Shown here one piece after another: positions 31,946 to 40,612 of a DNA stretch of 64,000 bases. The notes beneath the pieces are model-generated. The model searched no databases and was not told the origin of the DNA. It saw only the letters and a program-made list of their open reading frames with translations. Location of the stretch: the NCBI GenBank assembly GCA_947451525.1, contig CANFZM010000010.1, positions 1-64,000 of the forward strand, read 5' to 3'. Source of the stretch: Flavobacteriaceae bacterium. Its GTDB lineage: Bacteria; Bacteroidota; Bacteroidia; Flavobacteriales; Flavobacteriaceae. Position 1 is the stretch's first letter, and each line of letters starts with the position of its first letter. The position numbers and the translations under genes are program-made.

Positions 31946-32899
31946 TTATTTCTTAATCAATCCCAATTCCACCAATCTCTCATTCAAATAATCCCCCGCA
32001 GTGATGTCTTCAAATTTCTTCGGATTATTTTCATCCATACACAATTCCAAACAATCTAATTTCATATCACTTACTGGGTGCATAAAAAACGGAATAGAAT
32101 AACGAGAAGTATTCCACAATTCTCTTGGTGGATTTACCACTTGGTGGATAGTTGACTTTAATTTATTGTTGGTATGACGTGATAACATATCGCCCACATT
32201 AATCATCAATTCGTCAGGTTGCGCCATAGCATCTAGCCATTCGCCAGCGTGATTTTGCACTTGCAAACCTTTTCCTTGCGCGCCCATTAAAAGGGTAATC
32301 AAGTTAATATCGCCATGAGCGGCGGCACGTACTGCGCCATCTTTGGGTTCATCGGTGATAGGAGGGTAGTGAATTGGGCGTAAAATACTATTGCCATCTT
32401 TGATGTAATTATCAAAATAAAATTCATCCAAACCTATATAAATAGCCAAGGCACGCAGTACATAAATCCCTGTTTTCTCTAGTTTTTCGTATGCTTCTTT
32501 TCCGGTTGCGTTAAAGTTAGCCAATTCATTTACGGTAACATTGTCTGGGTATTCGCTAGCGTATTTAGAATCTTTTTCTACATACTGTCCAAAATGCCAA
32601 AACTCCTTTAAATCTCCAGCCGAGCGACCTTTGGCATGTTCTTTTCCAAAAGAAATGTAACCTCGTTGTCCGCCAATACCGGGAATTTCATATTTTGCTT
32701 TAGTTTCTAAAGGCAAACTGAAGAAATTTCTAACTTCCGAATATAAATTCTCTACCAATTGATCATCTAAAAAATGACCTTTTAACGCTACGAAGCCAAT
32801 ATCTTCATAAGCTCTTCCGATTTCATTTACAAACTTTTGTTTACGTGTCGGATCTTCCGACAGGAAATCACGTAAGTCAACACTTGGAATTTGTTGCAT
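31946..32899 (-). CDS. 2-oxoglutarate/Fe(II)-dependent oxygenase, isopenicillin N synthase family
   Basis: The 317-aa protein has the N-terminal DIOX_N part ('VDLRDFLSEDPTRKQKFVNE') and the 2OG-FeII_Oxy core: His and Asp in 'AAHGDINLITLLMG', second His in 'KSTIHQVVNP' and the 2OG-binding RYS in 'NTSRYSIPFFMHP'. All ligands are present. Bacteroidota carry one such protein of unknown substrate; the name of the family does not imply antibiotic synthesis. It is monocistronic. Confidence 0.9.
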   Translation of the reverse strand: MQQIPSVDLRDFLSEDPTRKQKFVNEIGRAYEDIGFVALKGHFLDDQLVENLYSEVRNFFSLPLETKAKYEIPGIGGQRGYISFGKEHAKGRSAGDLKEFWHFGQYVEKDSKYASEYPDNVTVNELANFNATGKEAYEKLEKTGIYVLRALAIYIGLDEFYFDNYIKDGNSILRPIHYPPITDEPKDGAVRAAAHGDINLITLLMGAQGKGLQVQNHAGEWLDAMAQPDELMINVGDMLSRHTNNKLKSTIHQVVNPPRELWNTSRYSIPFFMHPVSDMKLDCLELCMDENNPKKFEDITAGDYLNERLVELGLIKK

Positions 32900-33141
32900 A
32901 CTAAACCTTTATTAATTAAAATTTTAAATCGGAAAAAATTCCAATCTTAATTACAAATGTAAGCAATTCTTGAAATTTAAATAGTTAATTAGTTTCATTT
33001 TATTATATATTTTTTGTTTCGGAAACTATTTAGGTTTATCTGTTTAGCATTACAATTAAAAGACATTTAGTGATTTTAGAATGTTTATAAAATTTTGTAA
33101 AACTTCCCAAAAACTTATCGTACTTTGCATAAAATAATAGC

Positions 33142-33591
33142 ATGAAAGAATATTTCAAATATGCCAATGGTTTTGTAAATCTTAACGACGAAAATCTATT
33201 TCTAACTAATTCTGGCAATTGGTCGGAAACCTTAAATTTACTAGAGAAATCGCCTAAATCGATTCGGCAAAACAACTTTAAAGGATTTAAAATTTATATC
33301 TATTTGTTTGTAGTCGCCTGTTTGATAATTCTAATACTTTCCAAAGCAAAAAGTGGTTCCATTCCTTTCGGTATAGTTTTGTTAGGCCTTGGAACTTTTG
33401 CTTATTTAAAAAGAGAAACGGGCAAACGTTATAAAATTCCAACTTCCAAAATAATTAATATTAACCTTCATGAAAATGAGGCTACAATTCACTTTTATAA
33501 TGCCAATGGAATAGAAGATTCTGAAAAACTCACTAACATTGAAGCCAAAGGATTGGAGATTTTATCCCAATGGAAATCTCTAAATTCTTAA
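33142..33591 (+). CDS. Hypothetical membrane protein
   Basis: The 149-aa protein has two close membrane helices (about 52-70 and 72-90) between a polar N-terminus and a C-terminal part with 'TSKIININLHENEATIHFYN', which looks like a small PH-like beta domain. I know no function. It stands alone ahead of purC. Confidence 0.65.
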   Translation: MKEYFKYANGFVNLNDENLFLTNSGNWSETLNLLEKSPKSIRQNNFKGFKIYIYLFVVACLIILILSKAKSGSIPFGIVLLGLGTFAYLKRETGKRYKIPTSKIININLHENEATIHFYNANGIEDSEKLTNIEAKGLEILSQWKSLNS

Positions 33592-33615
33592 ATTTTATTA
33601 AAAACGGTTTCTTCG

Positions 33616-33646
33616 TTGTGTATTATAACGAAACAATCTATTTTTG
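33616..33646 (+). promoter_or_regulatory. Promoter of purC
   Basis: TTG at 33616-33618 and TATTTTTG at 33639-33646 with a 20-bp spacer fit the Bacteroidota -33/-7 pattern. The ATG used lies at 33668. Confidence 0.65.
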
Positions 33647-33667
33647 CAAAAACAACTAACTACTAAA

Positions 33668-34618
33668 ATGAACACAATAACTACTACTAATTTTAATTTT
33701 CCAAATCAAAAATCAGTTTACAGAGGTAAAGTTCGCGAAGTGTACAACATTAACGACGAACTTTTGGTTATGGTTGCCACCGATAGGCTTTCTGCTTTTG
33801 ATGTGGTGATGCCAAAAGGAATACCTTATAAAGGACAAATATTAAACCAAATTGCTACCAAATTCATGCAATTGACGCAAGATATTGTACCGAATTGGTT
33901 AATTGCTACTCCAGATCCAAACGTTGCTGTTGGACATTTATGTGACCCATTTAAGGTGGAGATGGTGATTCGCGGCTACCTTTCAGGACATGCTGCTAGA
34001 GAATATGATTTAGGAAAAAGAAGCCTTTGTGGTGTAACTATGCCAGAAGGTTTGAAAGAAAACGATAAATTTCCAACGCCAATAATCACTCCAACTACCA
34101 AAGCCGATATGGGCGTTCATGATGAAGATATTTCTCGAGAAGCCATTTTAGCAGAAGGAATTGTAACAGAAGAAGATTATTTAGTTTTAGAAAAATATAC
34201 CCGTGCTTTATACCAACGCGGAACCGAAATTGCTGCTTCCCGCGGATTAATTTTGGTGGATACCAAATACGAATTCGGAAAAACCAAAGACGGTGTAATA
34301 GTATTAATTGATGAAATTCACACTCCGGATTCTTCTCGTTATTTCTATGCCGATGGCTACCAAGAGCGTCAAGATAGTGGGGAAGAGCAAAAACAATTGT
34401 CTAAAGAATTTGTGCGTCGTTGGTTAATTGAAAATAATTTTCAAGGTAAAGAAGGGCAAACGATTCCGGATATGACGGAGGAATATATAGAGACCGTTTC
34501 CAATCGCTATATTGAGTTGTATGAAAATATCCTAGGAGAAAAATTTGTTAAAGCAGATATCACTAATATCCAAGAACGAATTGAAAAAAATGTCACTGAA
34601 TATTTGAAAAATAAATAA
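33668..34618 (+). CDS. purC: Phosphoribosylaminoimidazole-succinocarboxamide synthase
   Basis: The 316-aa enzyme joins aspartate to CAIR with ATP in purine synthesis (SAICAR synthetase). '[20 protein letters not shown]' is the nucleotide-binding start, '[20 protein letters not shown]' and '[20 protein letters not shown]' are family signatures. Length fits the long bacterial/yeast-like branch. ATG 33668 is used because an upstream ATG at 33644 lies within the promoter. A strong terminator follows. Confidence 0.97.
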   Translation: MNTITTTNFNFPNQKSVYRGKVREVYNINDELLVMVATDRLSAFDVVMPKGIPYKGQILNQIATKFMQLTQDIVPNWLIATPDPNVAVGHLCDPFKVEMVIRGYLSGHAAREYDLGKRSLCGVTMPEGLKENDKFPTPIITPTTKADMGVHDEDISREAILAEGIVTEEDYLVLEKYTRALYQRGTEIAASRGLILVDTKYEFGKTKDGVIVLIDEIHTPDSSRYFYADGYQERQDSGEEQKQLSKEFVRRWLIENNFQGKEGQTIPDMTEEYIETVSNRYIELYENILGEKFVKADITNIQERIEKNVTEYLKNK

Positions 34619-34623
34619 TTAAA

Positions 34624-34660
34624 AAAGTCCCAAAACAATTAAGTTTTGGGACTTTCTTTT
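34624..34660 (+). terminator. Terminator of purC
   Basis: AAAGTCCCAAAAC (34624-34636) pairs perfectly with GTTTTGGGACTTT (34643-34655), then T-rich sequence. It can also work for the convergent head-GIN gene. Confidence 0.85.
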
Positions 34661-34679
34661 CTTTATATAACTAACCCAA

Positions 34680-35402
34680 TTAATAACTTGTAATATCGCC
34701 AGAACCTACTATTTTTTTATCTATCGTTTCTGGTTTGTTTTTATAGTGAATATCACCACTTCCAGCAACATTAGCAGTTAGGTTTTTAATACAATTTACT
34801 TTTAAATCTCCAGAACCAGCAACAGCAACTTCTGCATTTTCAGCCTCAATTTTGGAGCAATCTAAATCACCAGATCCTGCAATTTTAGCTTCTAAATCTT
34901 TGGCAGTTCCAGTAACTTTTAAATCACCAGAACCTGCTAGTGCTATTTTTAAGTTGGTACTATTTACTTCAAAATTTCCATCTCCAGAACCTGCTAATTT
35001 TATCTCAAAGTTTTCGGCATTAATTACATCTTTGTTATGGATAGATCCAGAACCTGCAAAACTAATTTCAGATATTTTTTCGAAGGGTATGGTGATTGCA
35101 ATTTCTCTTTCGCCATATTTTAAATAAACTTTATTGTCAATTTGAATTTTCAACTTAGTTCCTTCAACTTCGGTTTTTACATATTCTAATAGATTTTCAT
35201 CCCCTTTTATGGTGATTACTCCTTCTTTACCAGAAACTAATTCGACTTTAAATGGCCCTCCAACTGCTATTTCATCATATGCAGCGGTAGTTCGTGTTAT
35301 TGTAGTGTTGATTCCGTTACCTGTAATTTTTTCTTTATCCCAATTTTGTGCATTAGTAATTGCAGCGAATAAGAAAGCGAGTAATGTGATTGTTTTTTTC
35401 AT
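34680..35402 (-). CDS. Head GIN domain protein (DUF2807), secreted
   Basis: The 240-aa protein starts with a signal peptide (MKKTITLLAFLFAAITNAQ) and continues with a beta-solenoid built on a repeated GSGD motif (seven copies from about residue 115, for example LAGSGDLKV). This is the putative auto-transporter adhesin head-GIN domain. It is likely periplasmic or on the cell surface. It is the last gene of the ECF-sigma operon (37519 to 34680), which implies control by that sigma factor. Confidence 0.9.
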   Translation of the reverse strand: MKKTITLLAFLFAAITNAQNWDKEKITGNGINTTITRTTAAYDEIAVGGPFKVELVSGKEGVITIKGDENLLEYVKTEVEGTKLKIQIDNKVYLKYGEREIAITIPFEKISEISFAGSGSIHNKDVINAENFEIKLAGSGDGNFEVNSTNLKIALAGSGDLKVTGTAKDLEAKIAGSGDLDCSKIEAENAEVAVAGSGDLKVNCIKNLTANVAGSGDIHYKNKPETIDKKIVGSGDITSY

Positions 35403-35407
35403 TGTTG

Positions 35408-36475
35408 TTATTTGTTTAAAAGTTGAACGCTTCCATAATTGGTTGTTACCGAAATTGAGGATTTTCCGGTACTTATATTATAACCACTATAACTTTTAGA
35501 ATTGTTTTTCTCCGATTTTTCTGAATATTTTAATCCAATTTGATCCTTGAAACCACCATATTTCAAGTTAATATCAAAATCAAAAGGAACCTCTGGTGCA
35601 CATGTTATTCTAGTAGTAGAATAATTTCCGTTAACGACAATGTCTTTAGTCTTAAAAGTAGTATTCAAATTAATGTCACTATAATTAGAATTTATGTCCA
35701 AACTTTGCCCAATATCTCCCAATTTAAGGGTTAGATAATTTCCGTTACAATTAAATTTCTGAATGGATTTCGAACTTATTTTAGTATAATTAGACGACAT
35801 GAAAAGGGTTCCCACATTTTGTAAAACAAAACCATTATAGTTTCCATCAATATTTAGTTGGTTTATATTTTGAATTTCCACTTGCGAATATTGGCTGTTA
35901 ATATTCAATTTGTCAATGGAAGTTATAGAAGAATCTCCCGAATAGGAAAGCGAAATGTTATTGGATTTATTGGTAAAACTTCCCAAATTAATATTTCCGT
36001 ATTGGCAAGAAATACTAGAAGTTCCGTTTAATTTTTCAATGCCAATATTTCCGTATTTATTTGCTAAAGAAATATTGCCATTTCTTGGAATTTTAATAGT
36101 GTAGTTAATTTCATAGTTTAGGTTGGTGCCACTTTTCCAATTACTATTTCCAAATAGTGTCGCAGCACTTACCTTAGAATCGGAAGCATCAAATGCAATA
36201 TCAATGGAATTGAGTTTTTCATTTACTTTATCCTCATTATTTCCAGAAACTTTAATACTTACTTGAATAGAAATTTTGTTCTCGTCCCACAAATACACAT
36301 TAATATTTCCATAAGAATTGGAAGTTTGCAACATCGCATCCGAAGTTACATTAAAAGATTTAGATACATTTTTTTCTTTCGTATAAGCGCCTTCTTCGTA
36401 ATTATTTCCAAAAGAAAACAACGGGAATAATAGGATTAGTACTAATTTAGATACGGTTTTCATTATCGTTTTCAT
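35408..36475 (-). CDS. Secreted beta-repeat protein (DUF4097-like)
   Basis: The protein of about 355 aa has a signal peptide ('LVLILLFPLFSFG') and then irregular beta repeats rich in Asn, Ser, Tyr and Ile ('SLANKYGNIGIEKLNGTSSI', 'NYSDINLNTTFK'). It resembles the DUF4097 adhesin-like beta-helix often coded beside head-GIN proteins. Start may be 36475 or 36463; both keep the signal peptide. It overlaps the gene upstream and lies 5 bp before the head-GIN gene. Confidence 0.75.
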   Translation of the reverse strand: MKTIMKTVSKLVLILLFPLFSFGNNYEEGAYTKEKNVSKSFNVTSDAMLQTSNSYGNINVYLWDENKISIQVSIKVSGNNEDKVNEKLNSIDIAFDASDSKVSAATLFGNSNWKSGTNLNYEINYTIKIPRNGNISLANKYGNIGIEKLNGTSSISCQYGNINLGSFTNKSNNISLSYSGDSSITSIDKLNINSQYSQVEIQNINQLNIDGNYNGFVLQNVGTLFMSSNYTKISSKSIQKFNCNGNYLTLKLGDIGQSLDINSNYSDINLNTTFKTKDIVVNGNYSTTRITCAPEVPFDFDINLKYGGFKDQIGLKYSEKSEKNNSKSYSGYNISTGKSSISVTTNYGSVQLLNK

Positions 36476-36977
36476 TAATTTTATTAACACTTTCCACCTG
36501 GTCTAAAACCGATTTTATAAAAGAAATTCTAGTTTGCATATTGGTAATCATGGCATAAATTATTTGTTTATTCTCCCCATTTTTTGCGATTTCAAGTTTT
36601 AGATTTTCATAATCTTTTTCCAAAGAATTCATTTGCTTCATGGCATCTACAATAAGTGCTTTGCTTTTTGGAGTTTCCTTTTCTTTTAATGCTAATAATT
36701 CGGTATTAATTATAGAAGAAATAGAATCGTGGGCTTGCTGTACTTGCGGAGAAAAAACAACTTCTTGTTTCGTAGGATGGATAAAATTCAAATATAAAAT
36801 CCCAAATCCAAGCAGGAGGGAAGCGGCAATAGATAACGGAATCCAATTTAGTTTTTTCTTTGGCTTGTTTATTTTTAATTTATCTAAAAATCGTTTTTCG
36901 TGTCCAGTAATAGGTTCTTCCAAATCCCAATTATCTTGGTCTTTAAAGAAAGAATTCAGGTTGTTTAGATTATTCAT
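36447..36977 (-). CDS. Probable anti-sigma factor, single-pass membrane protein
   Basis: The 176-aa protein has a polar N-terminal part (1-45), one membrane helix ('WIPLSIAASLLLGFGILYLN') and a C-terminal coiled coil. Place directly behind an ECF sigma gene with 4 bp overlap, size and topology are those of anti-sigma factors, but no zinc-binding ZAS motif is seen, so the function is inferred. It would hold the sigma factor at the inner membrane until an envelope signal arrives. Confidence 0.7.
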   Translation of the reverse strand: MNNLNNLNSFFKDQDNWDLEEPITGHEKRFLDKLKINKPKKKLNWIPLSIAASLLLGFGILYLNFIHPTKQEVVFSPQVQQAHDSISSIINTELLALKEKETPKSKALIVDAMKQMNSLEKDYENLKLEIAKNGENKQIIYAMITNMQTRISFIKSVLDQVESVNKINENDNENRI

Positions 36978-37519
36978 AATTGAGACATTTTATTTCGTAA
37001 ACTTTCTTTTGCTCTGCTCATCATCGTTCTACAATTTTCATTGGTAATATTCAAAATACCGGTTATTTCTTCCAAATCGTAGCCTTCAATAAAAAATAGA
37101 GTTAGAATGATTTTATAATTTGGTTTCAAACTTTGTATCGTTTTCAAAACATGTTCTGCTTTTAATTGGTCGTAATTAATAGATTCCTCAGCCTCCCAAT
37201 CGGGAATTTCCATTCCGTCCGATAAAGATTCTATAGTATATTTATTAGTTTTTTTTAATTCCGTAATACTAGCATTCACTACAATTTTCTTTAACCAGGC
37301 ACCAAAAGTTACCTTTCCACTAAAGGAATCTAGTTTTTTAAATGCTTTTAAAAAACACTCTTGCATAATATCTTCCGCCAAAGCGTGATCACTTAAAATT
37401 CTATAAGATACGTTGAACATTGCCTTATAATACCTATTATAAAGTGCTAGTTGTGCCTTTTCATCATTAGAAGCGCAACGTTCCAGAAGAATTGCTATAT
37501 CCAGATTTTGGTTTTTCAA
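36974..37519 (-). CDS. ECF RNA polymerase sigma factor
   Basis: The 181-aa protein has region 2 ('ALYNRYYKAMFNVSYRILSD', 'ALAEDIMQECFLKAFKKLDS') and region 4 ('YKIILTLFFIEGYDLEEITG', 'ILNITNENCRTMMSRAKESL'), and no region 3, as in sigma-70 group 4. It is first in a four-gene operon with a membrane protein and two secreted beta proteins, which are likely its targets. The signal is unknown. Confidence 0.93.
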   Translation of the reverse strand: MKNQNLDIAILLERCASNDEKAQLALYNRYYKAMFNVSYRILSDHALAEDIMQECFLKAFKKLDSFSGKVTFGAWLKKIVVNASITELKKTNKYTIESLSDGMEIPDWEAEESINYDQLKAEHVLKTIQSLKPNYKIILTLFFIEGYDLEEITGILNITNENCRTMMSRAKESLRNKMSQL

Positions 37520-37602
37520 ATACTTGGTAGATTTAATCTATTCTAAAGACAATAGAAAATTTTAATTGTTACAGTTTGATTTCATAAATATATAAAAATA
37601 AA

Positions 37603-37629
37603 AAAATCCGAAGTATTATTTCGGATTTT
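37603..37629 (-). terminator. Terminator of the M42 peptidase gene
   Basis: AAAATCCGAA (37603-37612) pairs with TTCGGATTTT (37620-37629); a T-run follows on the minus strand. Confidence 0.8.
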
Positions 37630-37653
37630 AAAGTTGGTTAGGTATTGTAAATA

Positions 37654-38742
37654 CTATTTAAAGTATGAAAAATCATGGTTGTTTTCAATTTTCAATAAAC
37701 TTTCATAAATCAACTGAATCACATTTTCAACATCTTCACGATGCACCATTTCTACAGTAGTATGCATATAACGCAACGAAAGCGATATTAATGCCGAAGC
37801 AACGCCACCATTGCTATAAGCAAAGGCATCCGTGTCGGTACCAGTTGCTCTGGAAGTAGCATGACGCTGAAACGGAATTTTCTTTTCCTCAGCAGTACTT
37901 ACTATTAATTCTCTTAGGATATTTTGGGTAGCAGGAGCATAAGCAATAACGGGACCTTTACCCATTTGCAAATCTCCTTCAATCTTTTTCTCAATCATTG
38001 GAGTAGAAGTATCGTGGCAAACATCAGTTACAATAGCAACATTCGGTTTGATGGTTTGCGTAATCATTTCGGCACCACGAAGTCCAATTTCTTCCTGCAC
38101 CGAGTTCACGATATACAATCCAAAAGGCAACGTTTTATTGTTTTCTTTCAACAAACGAGCAACTTCGGCAATCATAAAACCACCCATTCGGTTATCGATG
38201 GCTCTACATACAAATTTATTCTCATTCAAAATCATGAATTCATCTGGATATGTGATCACACAACCCACATGAACGCCTAATTTTTCAACTTCTTCTTTTG
38301 TTTCGCAACCACAATCAATAAAAATATTGTGTAAAGTTGCAGGCTCTTCCTTACCGCGATTTCTAGTATGAATGGCTGGCCAACCAAAAACCCCTTTAAC
38401 AATTCCGTTTTTGGTATGAATATTTACTCTTTTAGATGGCGCAATCTGATGATCCGAACCACCATTGCGAATCACATAAATAAGTCCATTGTCCGTAATA
38501 TAATTAACATACCAAGAAATTTCATCCGAATGTCCTTCAATCACCACTCTAAATTTAGCGTCCGGATTAATAATCCCCACGGCACTTCCATAAGTATCCG
38601 TAATAAAAGTATCCACATAAGGTTTTAAATACTCCATCCAAATCTTCTGTCCACCAGCTTCATAGCCAGTTGGCGAAGGATTGTTTAAGTATTTTTCTAA
38701 AAAAGCAATAGACGATTCTGTAAGTATAGATTTTGTTGACAT
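37654..38742 (-). CDS. M42 family metallopeptidase (aminopeptidase)
   Basis: The 362-aa protein is a two-metal aminopeptidase/glucanase homologue: 'VVIEGHSDEISWYV' (first metal His-x-Asp), 'CRAIDNRMGGFMIAEVARLL' (bridging Asp), 'NSVQEEIGLRGAEM' (catalytic Glu pair), 'AIVTDVCHD' and 'RYMHTTVEMVHREDVENVIQ' (last His). All ligands are present. It is probably a cytosolic tetrahedral peptidase. Start 38742 (MSTKSILTE) is chosen over an in-frame ATG 11 codons upstream that lies in the divergent promoter region. Confidence 0.93.
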   Translation of the reverse strand: MSTKSILTESSIAFLEKYLNNPSPTGYEAGGQKIWMEYLKPYVDTFITDTYGSAVGIINPDAKFRVVIEGHSDEISWYVNYITDNGLIYVIRNGGSDHQIAPSKRVNIHTKNGIVKGVFGWPAIHTRNRGKEEPATLHNIFIDCGCETKEEVEKLGVHVGCVITYPDEFMILNENKFVCRAIDNRMGGFMIAEVARLLKENNKTLPFGLYIVNSVQEEIGLRGAEMITQTIKPNVAIVTDVCHDTSTPMIEKKIEGDLQMGKGPVIAYAPATQNILRELIVSTAEEKKIPFQRHATSRATGTDTDAFAYSNGGVASALISLSLRYMHTTVEMVHREDVENVIQLIYESLLKIENNHDFSYFK

Positions 38743-38822
38743 AAAATATTTTTTGCTAAAATATAAATTTGGCATTACACTTGTTATGTATATTCTATAT
38801 TTTTACACTAAAATTAACAGCT

Positions 38823-39503
38823 ATGTTCAAGCAAGCAATCTTTCTACTCATTTTTTTTATATCTGTGCCAACTTTTGCACAGGTCAAAACCACTAGTACT
38901 CCCGAAAATGAATTCAACATAAAAGAAATTGATACCTTAAAAATGGACACGATTGTATTGAACGACGTATCGTTTTCAAAAGTAAAAATGGATCCCGAAG
39001 AAAGAAAACAATTCCTTTTACTCCAAAACCGAGTTTACAAAGTATACCCATTTGCCAAAACAGCCTCCGACAGACTTTATCTTTTGAATAAAAACATGGG
39101 AGATCTAAAATCCAACAAAGAAAAAAAGAGATACTTTAAGATTGTAGAAGACTTTATTGATAACGAATTCAAAGACAAACTAAAAAAATTATCCCACATG
39201 CAAGGGCAAATATTAGTTAAGTTAATCTACCGCCAAACCGGAATCTCAACTTATGACCTAATTAAAGATTATAAAAGTGGCTGGAAAGCCTTTTGGTCCA
39301 ACAACACCGCGCGACTTTTTAACATCAATCTCAAAGAAATTTACGACCCCCTAAACAATAACGAAGACTATCTTATTGAGACTATCCTATTTAGAGCCTT
39401 CTCCAATGGTCGTTTGCAGGAGCAAAAAGCCGCTAACCCAATAGAATTAGACGAACTAAACGAGCATTGGGAAAAACTCGCCCAACAAATAAATAAAAAG
39501 TAA
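38823..39503 (+). CDS. DUF4294 family protein
   Basis: The 226-aa protein has a signal peptide ('FLLIFFISVPTFAQ') and the DUF4294 pattern 'LLQNRVYKVYPFAKTASDRL', 'VKLIYRQTGISTYDLIKDYK', 'SGWKAFWSNNTARLF'. It is exported to the periplasm or outer membrane; its function is not known to me. ATG 38823 is chosen because it gives a proper signal peptide; the longer frame from 38769 overlaps the divergent promoter. Confidence 0.85.
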   Translation: MFKQAIFLLIFFISVPTFAQVKTTSTPENEFNIKEIDTLKMDTIVLNDVSFSKVKMDPEERKQFLLLQNRVYKVYPFAKTASDRLYLLNKNMGDLKSNKEKKRYFKIVEDFIDNEFKDKLKKLSHMQGQILVKLIYRQTGISTYDLIKDYKSGWKAFWSNNTARLFNINLKEIYDPLNNNEDYLIETILFRAFSNGRLQEQKAANPIELDELNEHWEKLAQQINKK

Positions 39504-39800
39504 AATTTTAAGGAGCGAAACAGCAGGCATTTTAGTAAAGACAATTCCTGCCATCCGCGCTACAAGGTAGCTTGCTTCTGTCAGGGCTACTTAGGTTTTG
39601 TCTTTTGTGAAATAAGAATTTTAAAAGAAACTACTATTAAAATAACACCACTACATTTTCCTAATAAATAAAAGATAATGTATATATTTGATAAAAATAT
39701 GATACACAATTGCGGCAATCAACACTAAAATGGATTTATTTACGAAGTTGAGTTGCTAATATTTATGAGTATGTGTAATTTTAAACGACACGCCAACTAA
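39504..39800. other. Intergenic region filled by repeat R1
   Basis: The first 200 bp are repeat R1 (39511-39703); the rest leads into the gene at 39801 and shows nothing further. Confidence 0.6.
39511..39703 (+). repeat. Dispersed repeat R1, long copy
   Basis: The element reads GAGCGAAACAGCAGGCATTT, TAGTAAAGACAATTCCTGCC, ATCCGCGCTACAAGGTAGCT, then the TTTTGTCTTTTGTGAAATAA block shared with 147-263. Its first half is found inverted at 48583-48684. It stands directly upstream of a small membrane-protein gene. Confidence 0.85.
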
Positions 39801-40379
39801 ATGACAAGACCGCAATACAACGACAAAATAATAGTGACGGCAAAACTTAAGTATCCATTTGAGTTTTATGCTACGACACTATTTTTCGCATTTATTTTTT
39901 TTATAATCTTGAAACAAATGTTTCTTGACGACAAAACACAAATGGAATGGTGGTTATTATTGTTGGGTTGCTTGGCAGCGTTCATTTCTATTGTTTTAAT
40001 CGGCAGACATCAATACAAGAAACTTGTTATATATTCCGACAAACTTATAATAAGACCAATATTCTCATTCCGATCAATGACAATTCAATTAGACAACTTA
40101 AAAGGTTTCGAATTAGTTGAAACGGCTATTATTGGTGGACTTGGTTATAACATTCGACTAATTACGACAACAGACCAAAAAATAGTATTCCCTCAAGACA
40201 ATTATAAGAATTACGACAAAATAATTGCTGGTTTTCATAAATCTAACCTTCCTTATTTCGGACAAAAGGAACTGCAATCAAATTACAAAAGGACATACGG
40301 CAAGTTATTAAAATGGAGTGCATTATTGTTGCCATTTATTTATGGACTATTTTTACTTCTAAAAATGACTATACGTTGA
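39801..40379 (+). CDS. Small membrane protein with PH-like domain
   Basis: The 192-aa protein has two membrane helices (about 22-42 and 50-68), a PH-like stretch ('KLVIYSDKLIIRPIFSFRSM', 'TIQLDNLKGFELVETA') and a C-terminal helix. Layout is like that of the STM3941-like gene at 23639, though sequence identity looks low. No function is known. It sits between R1 (39511-39703) and an R2 repeat starting 10 bp behind its stop, the same frame as the 23639 gene. Confidence 0.65.
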   Translation: MTRPQYNDKIIVTAKLKYPFEFYATTLFFAFIFFIILKQMFLDDKTQMEWWLLLLGCLAAFISIVLIGRHQYKKLVIYSDKLIIRPIFSFRSMTIQLDNLKGFELVETAIIGGLGYNIRLITTTDQKIVFPQDNYKNYDKIIAGFHKSNLPYFGQKELQSNYKRTYGKLLKWSALLLPFIYGLFLLLKMTIR

Positions 40380-40390
40380 AAAGAAAAACT

Positions 40391-40445
40391 ACCCCCGCTA
40401 GTGCAAGCGTCACGCTCGTACTCACAATCTAAATCATTAAAAAAA
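40391..40445 (+). repeat. R2 repeat
   Basis: CCCCCGCTAGTGCAAGCGTC plus ACGCTCGTACTCACAATC and TAAATCATTAAAAAA. The centre GCGTCACGC is palindromic; the copies at 24201 and 24336 have AGCTTCTAGCT there, so stem bases changed together. Confidence 0.75.
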
Positions 40446-40612
40446 AGCATTATACTATTACAAAATATGAATTTTCCATAGTGTTGTCATTACAACGCAG
40501 TAGGAATCTAATTTAAAATATATTGTGTAATTCTGTAAATTAATTTGTAATTGTATCAGGTAATTCTCAAAAAAAAATTTGTTTAAATTCTAACAAAAAC
40601 AGTGCAAATAAT

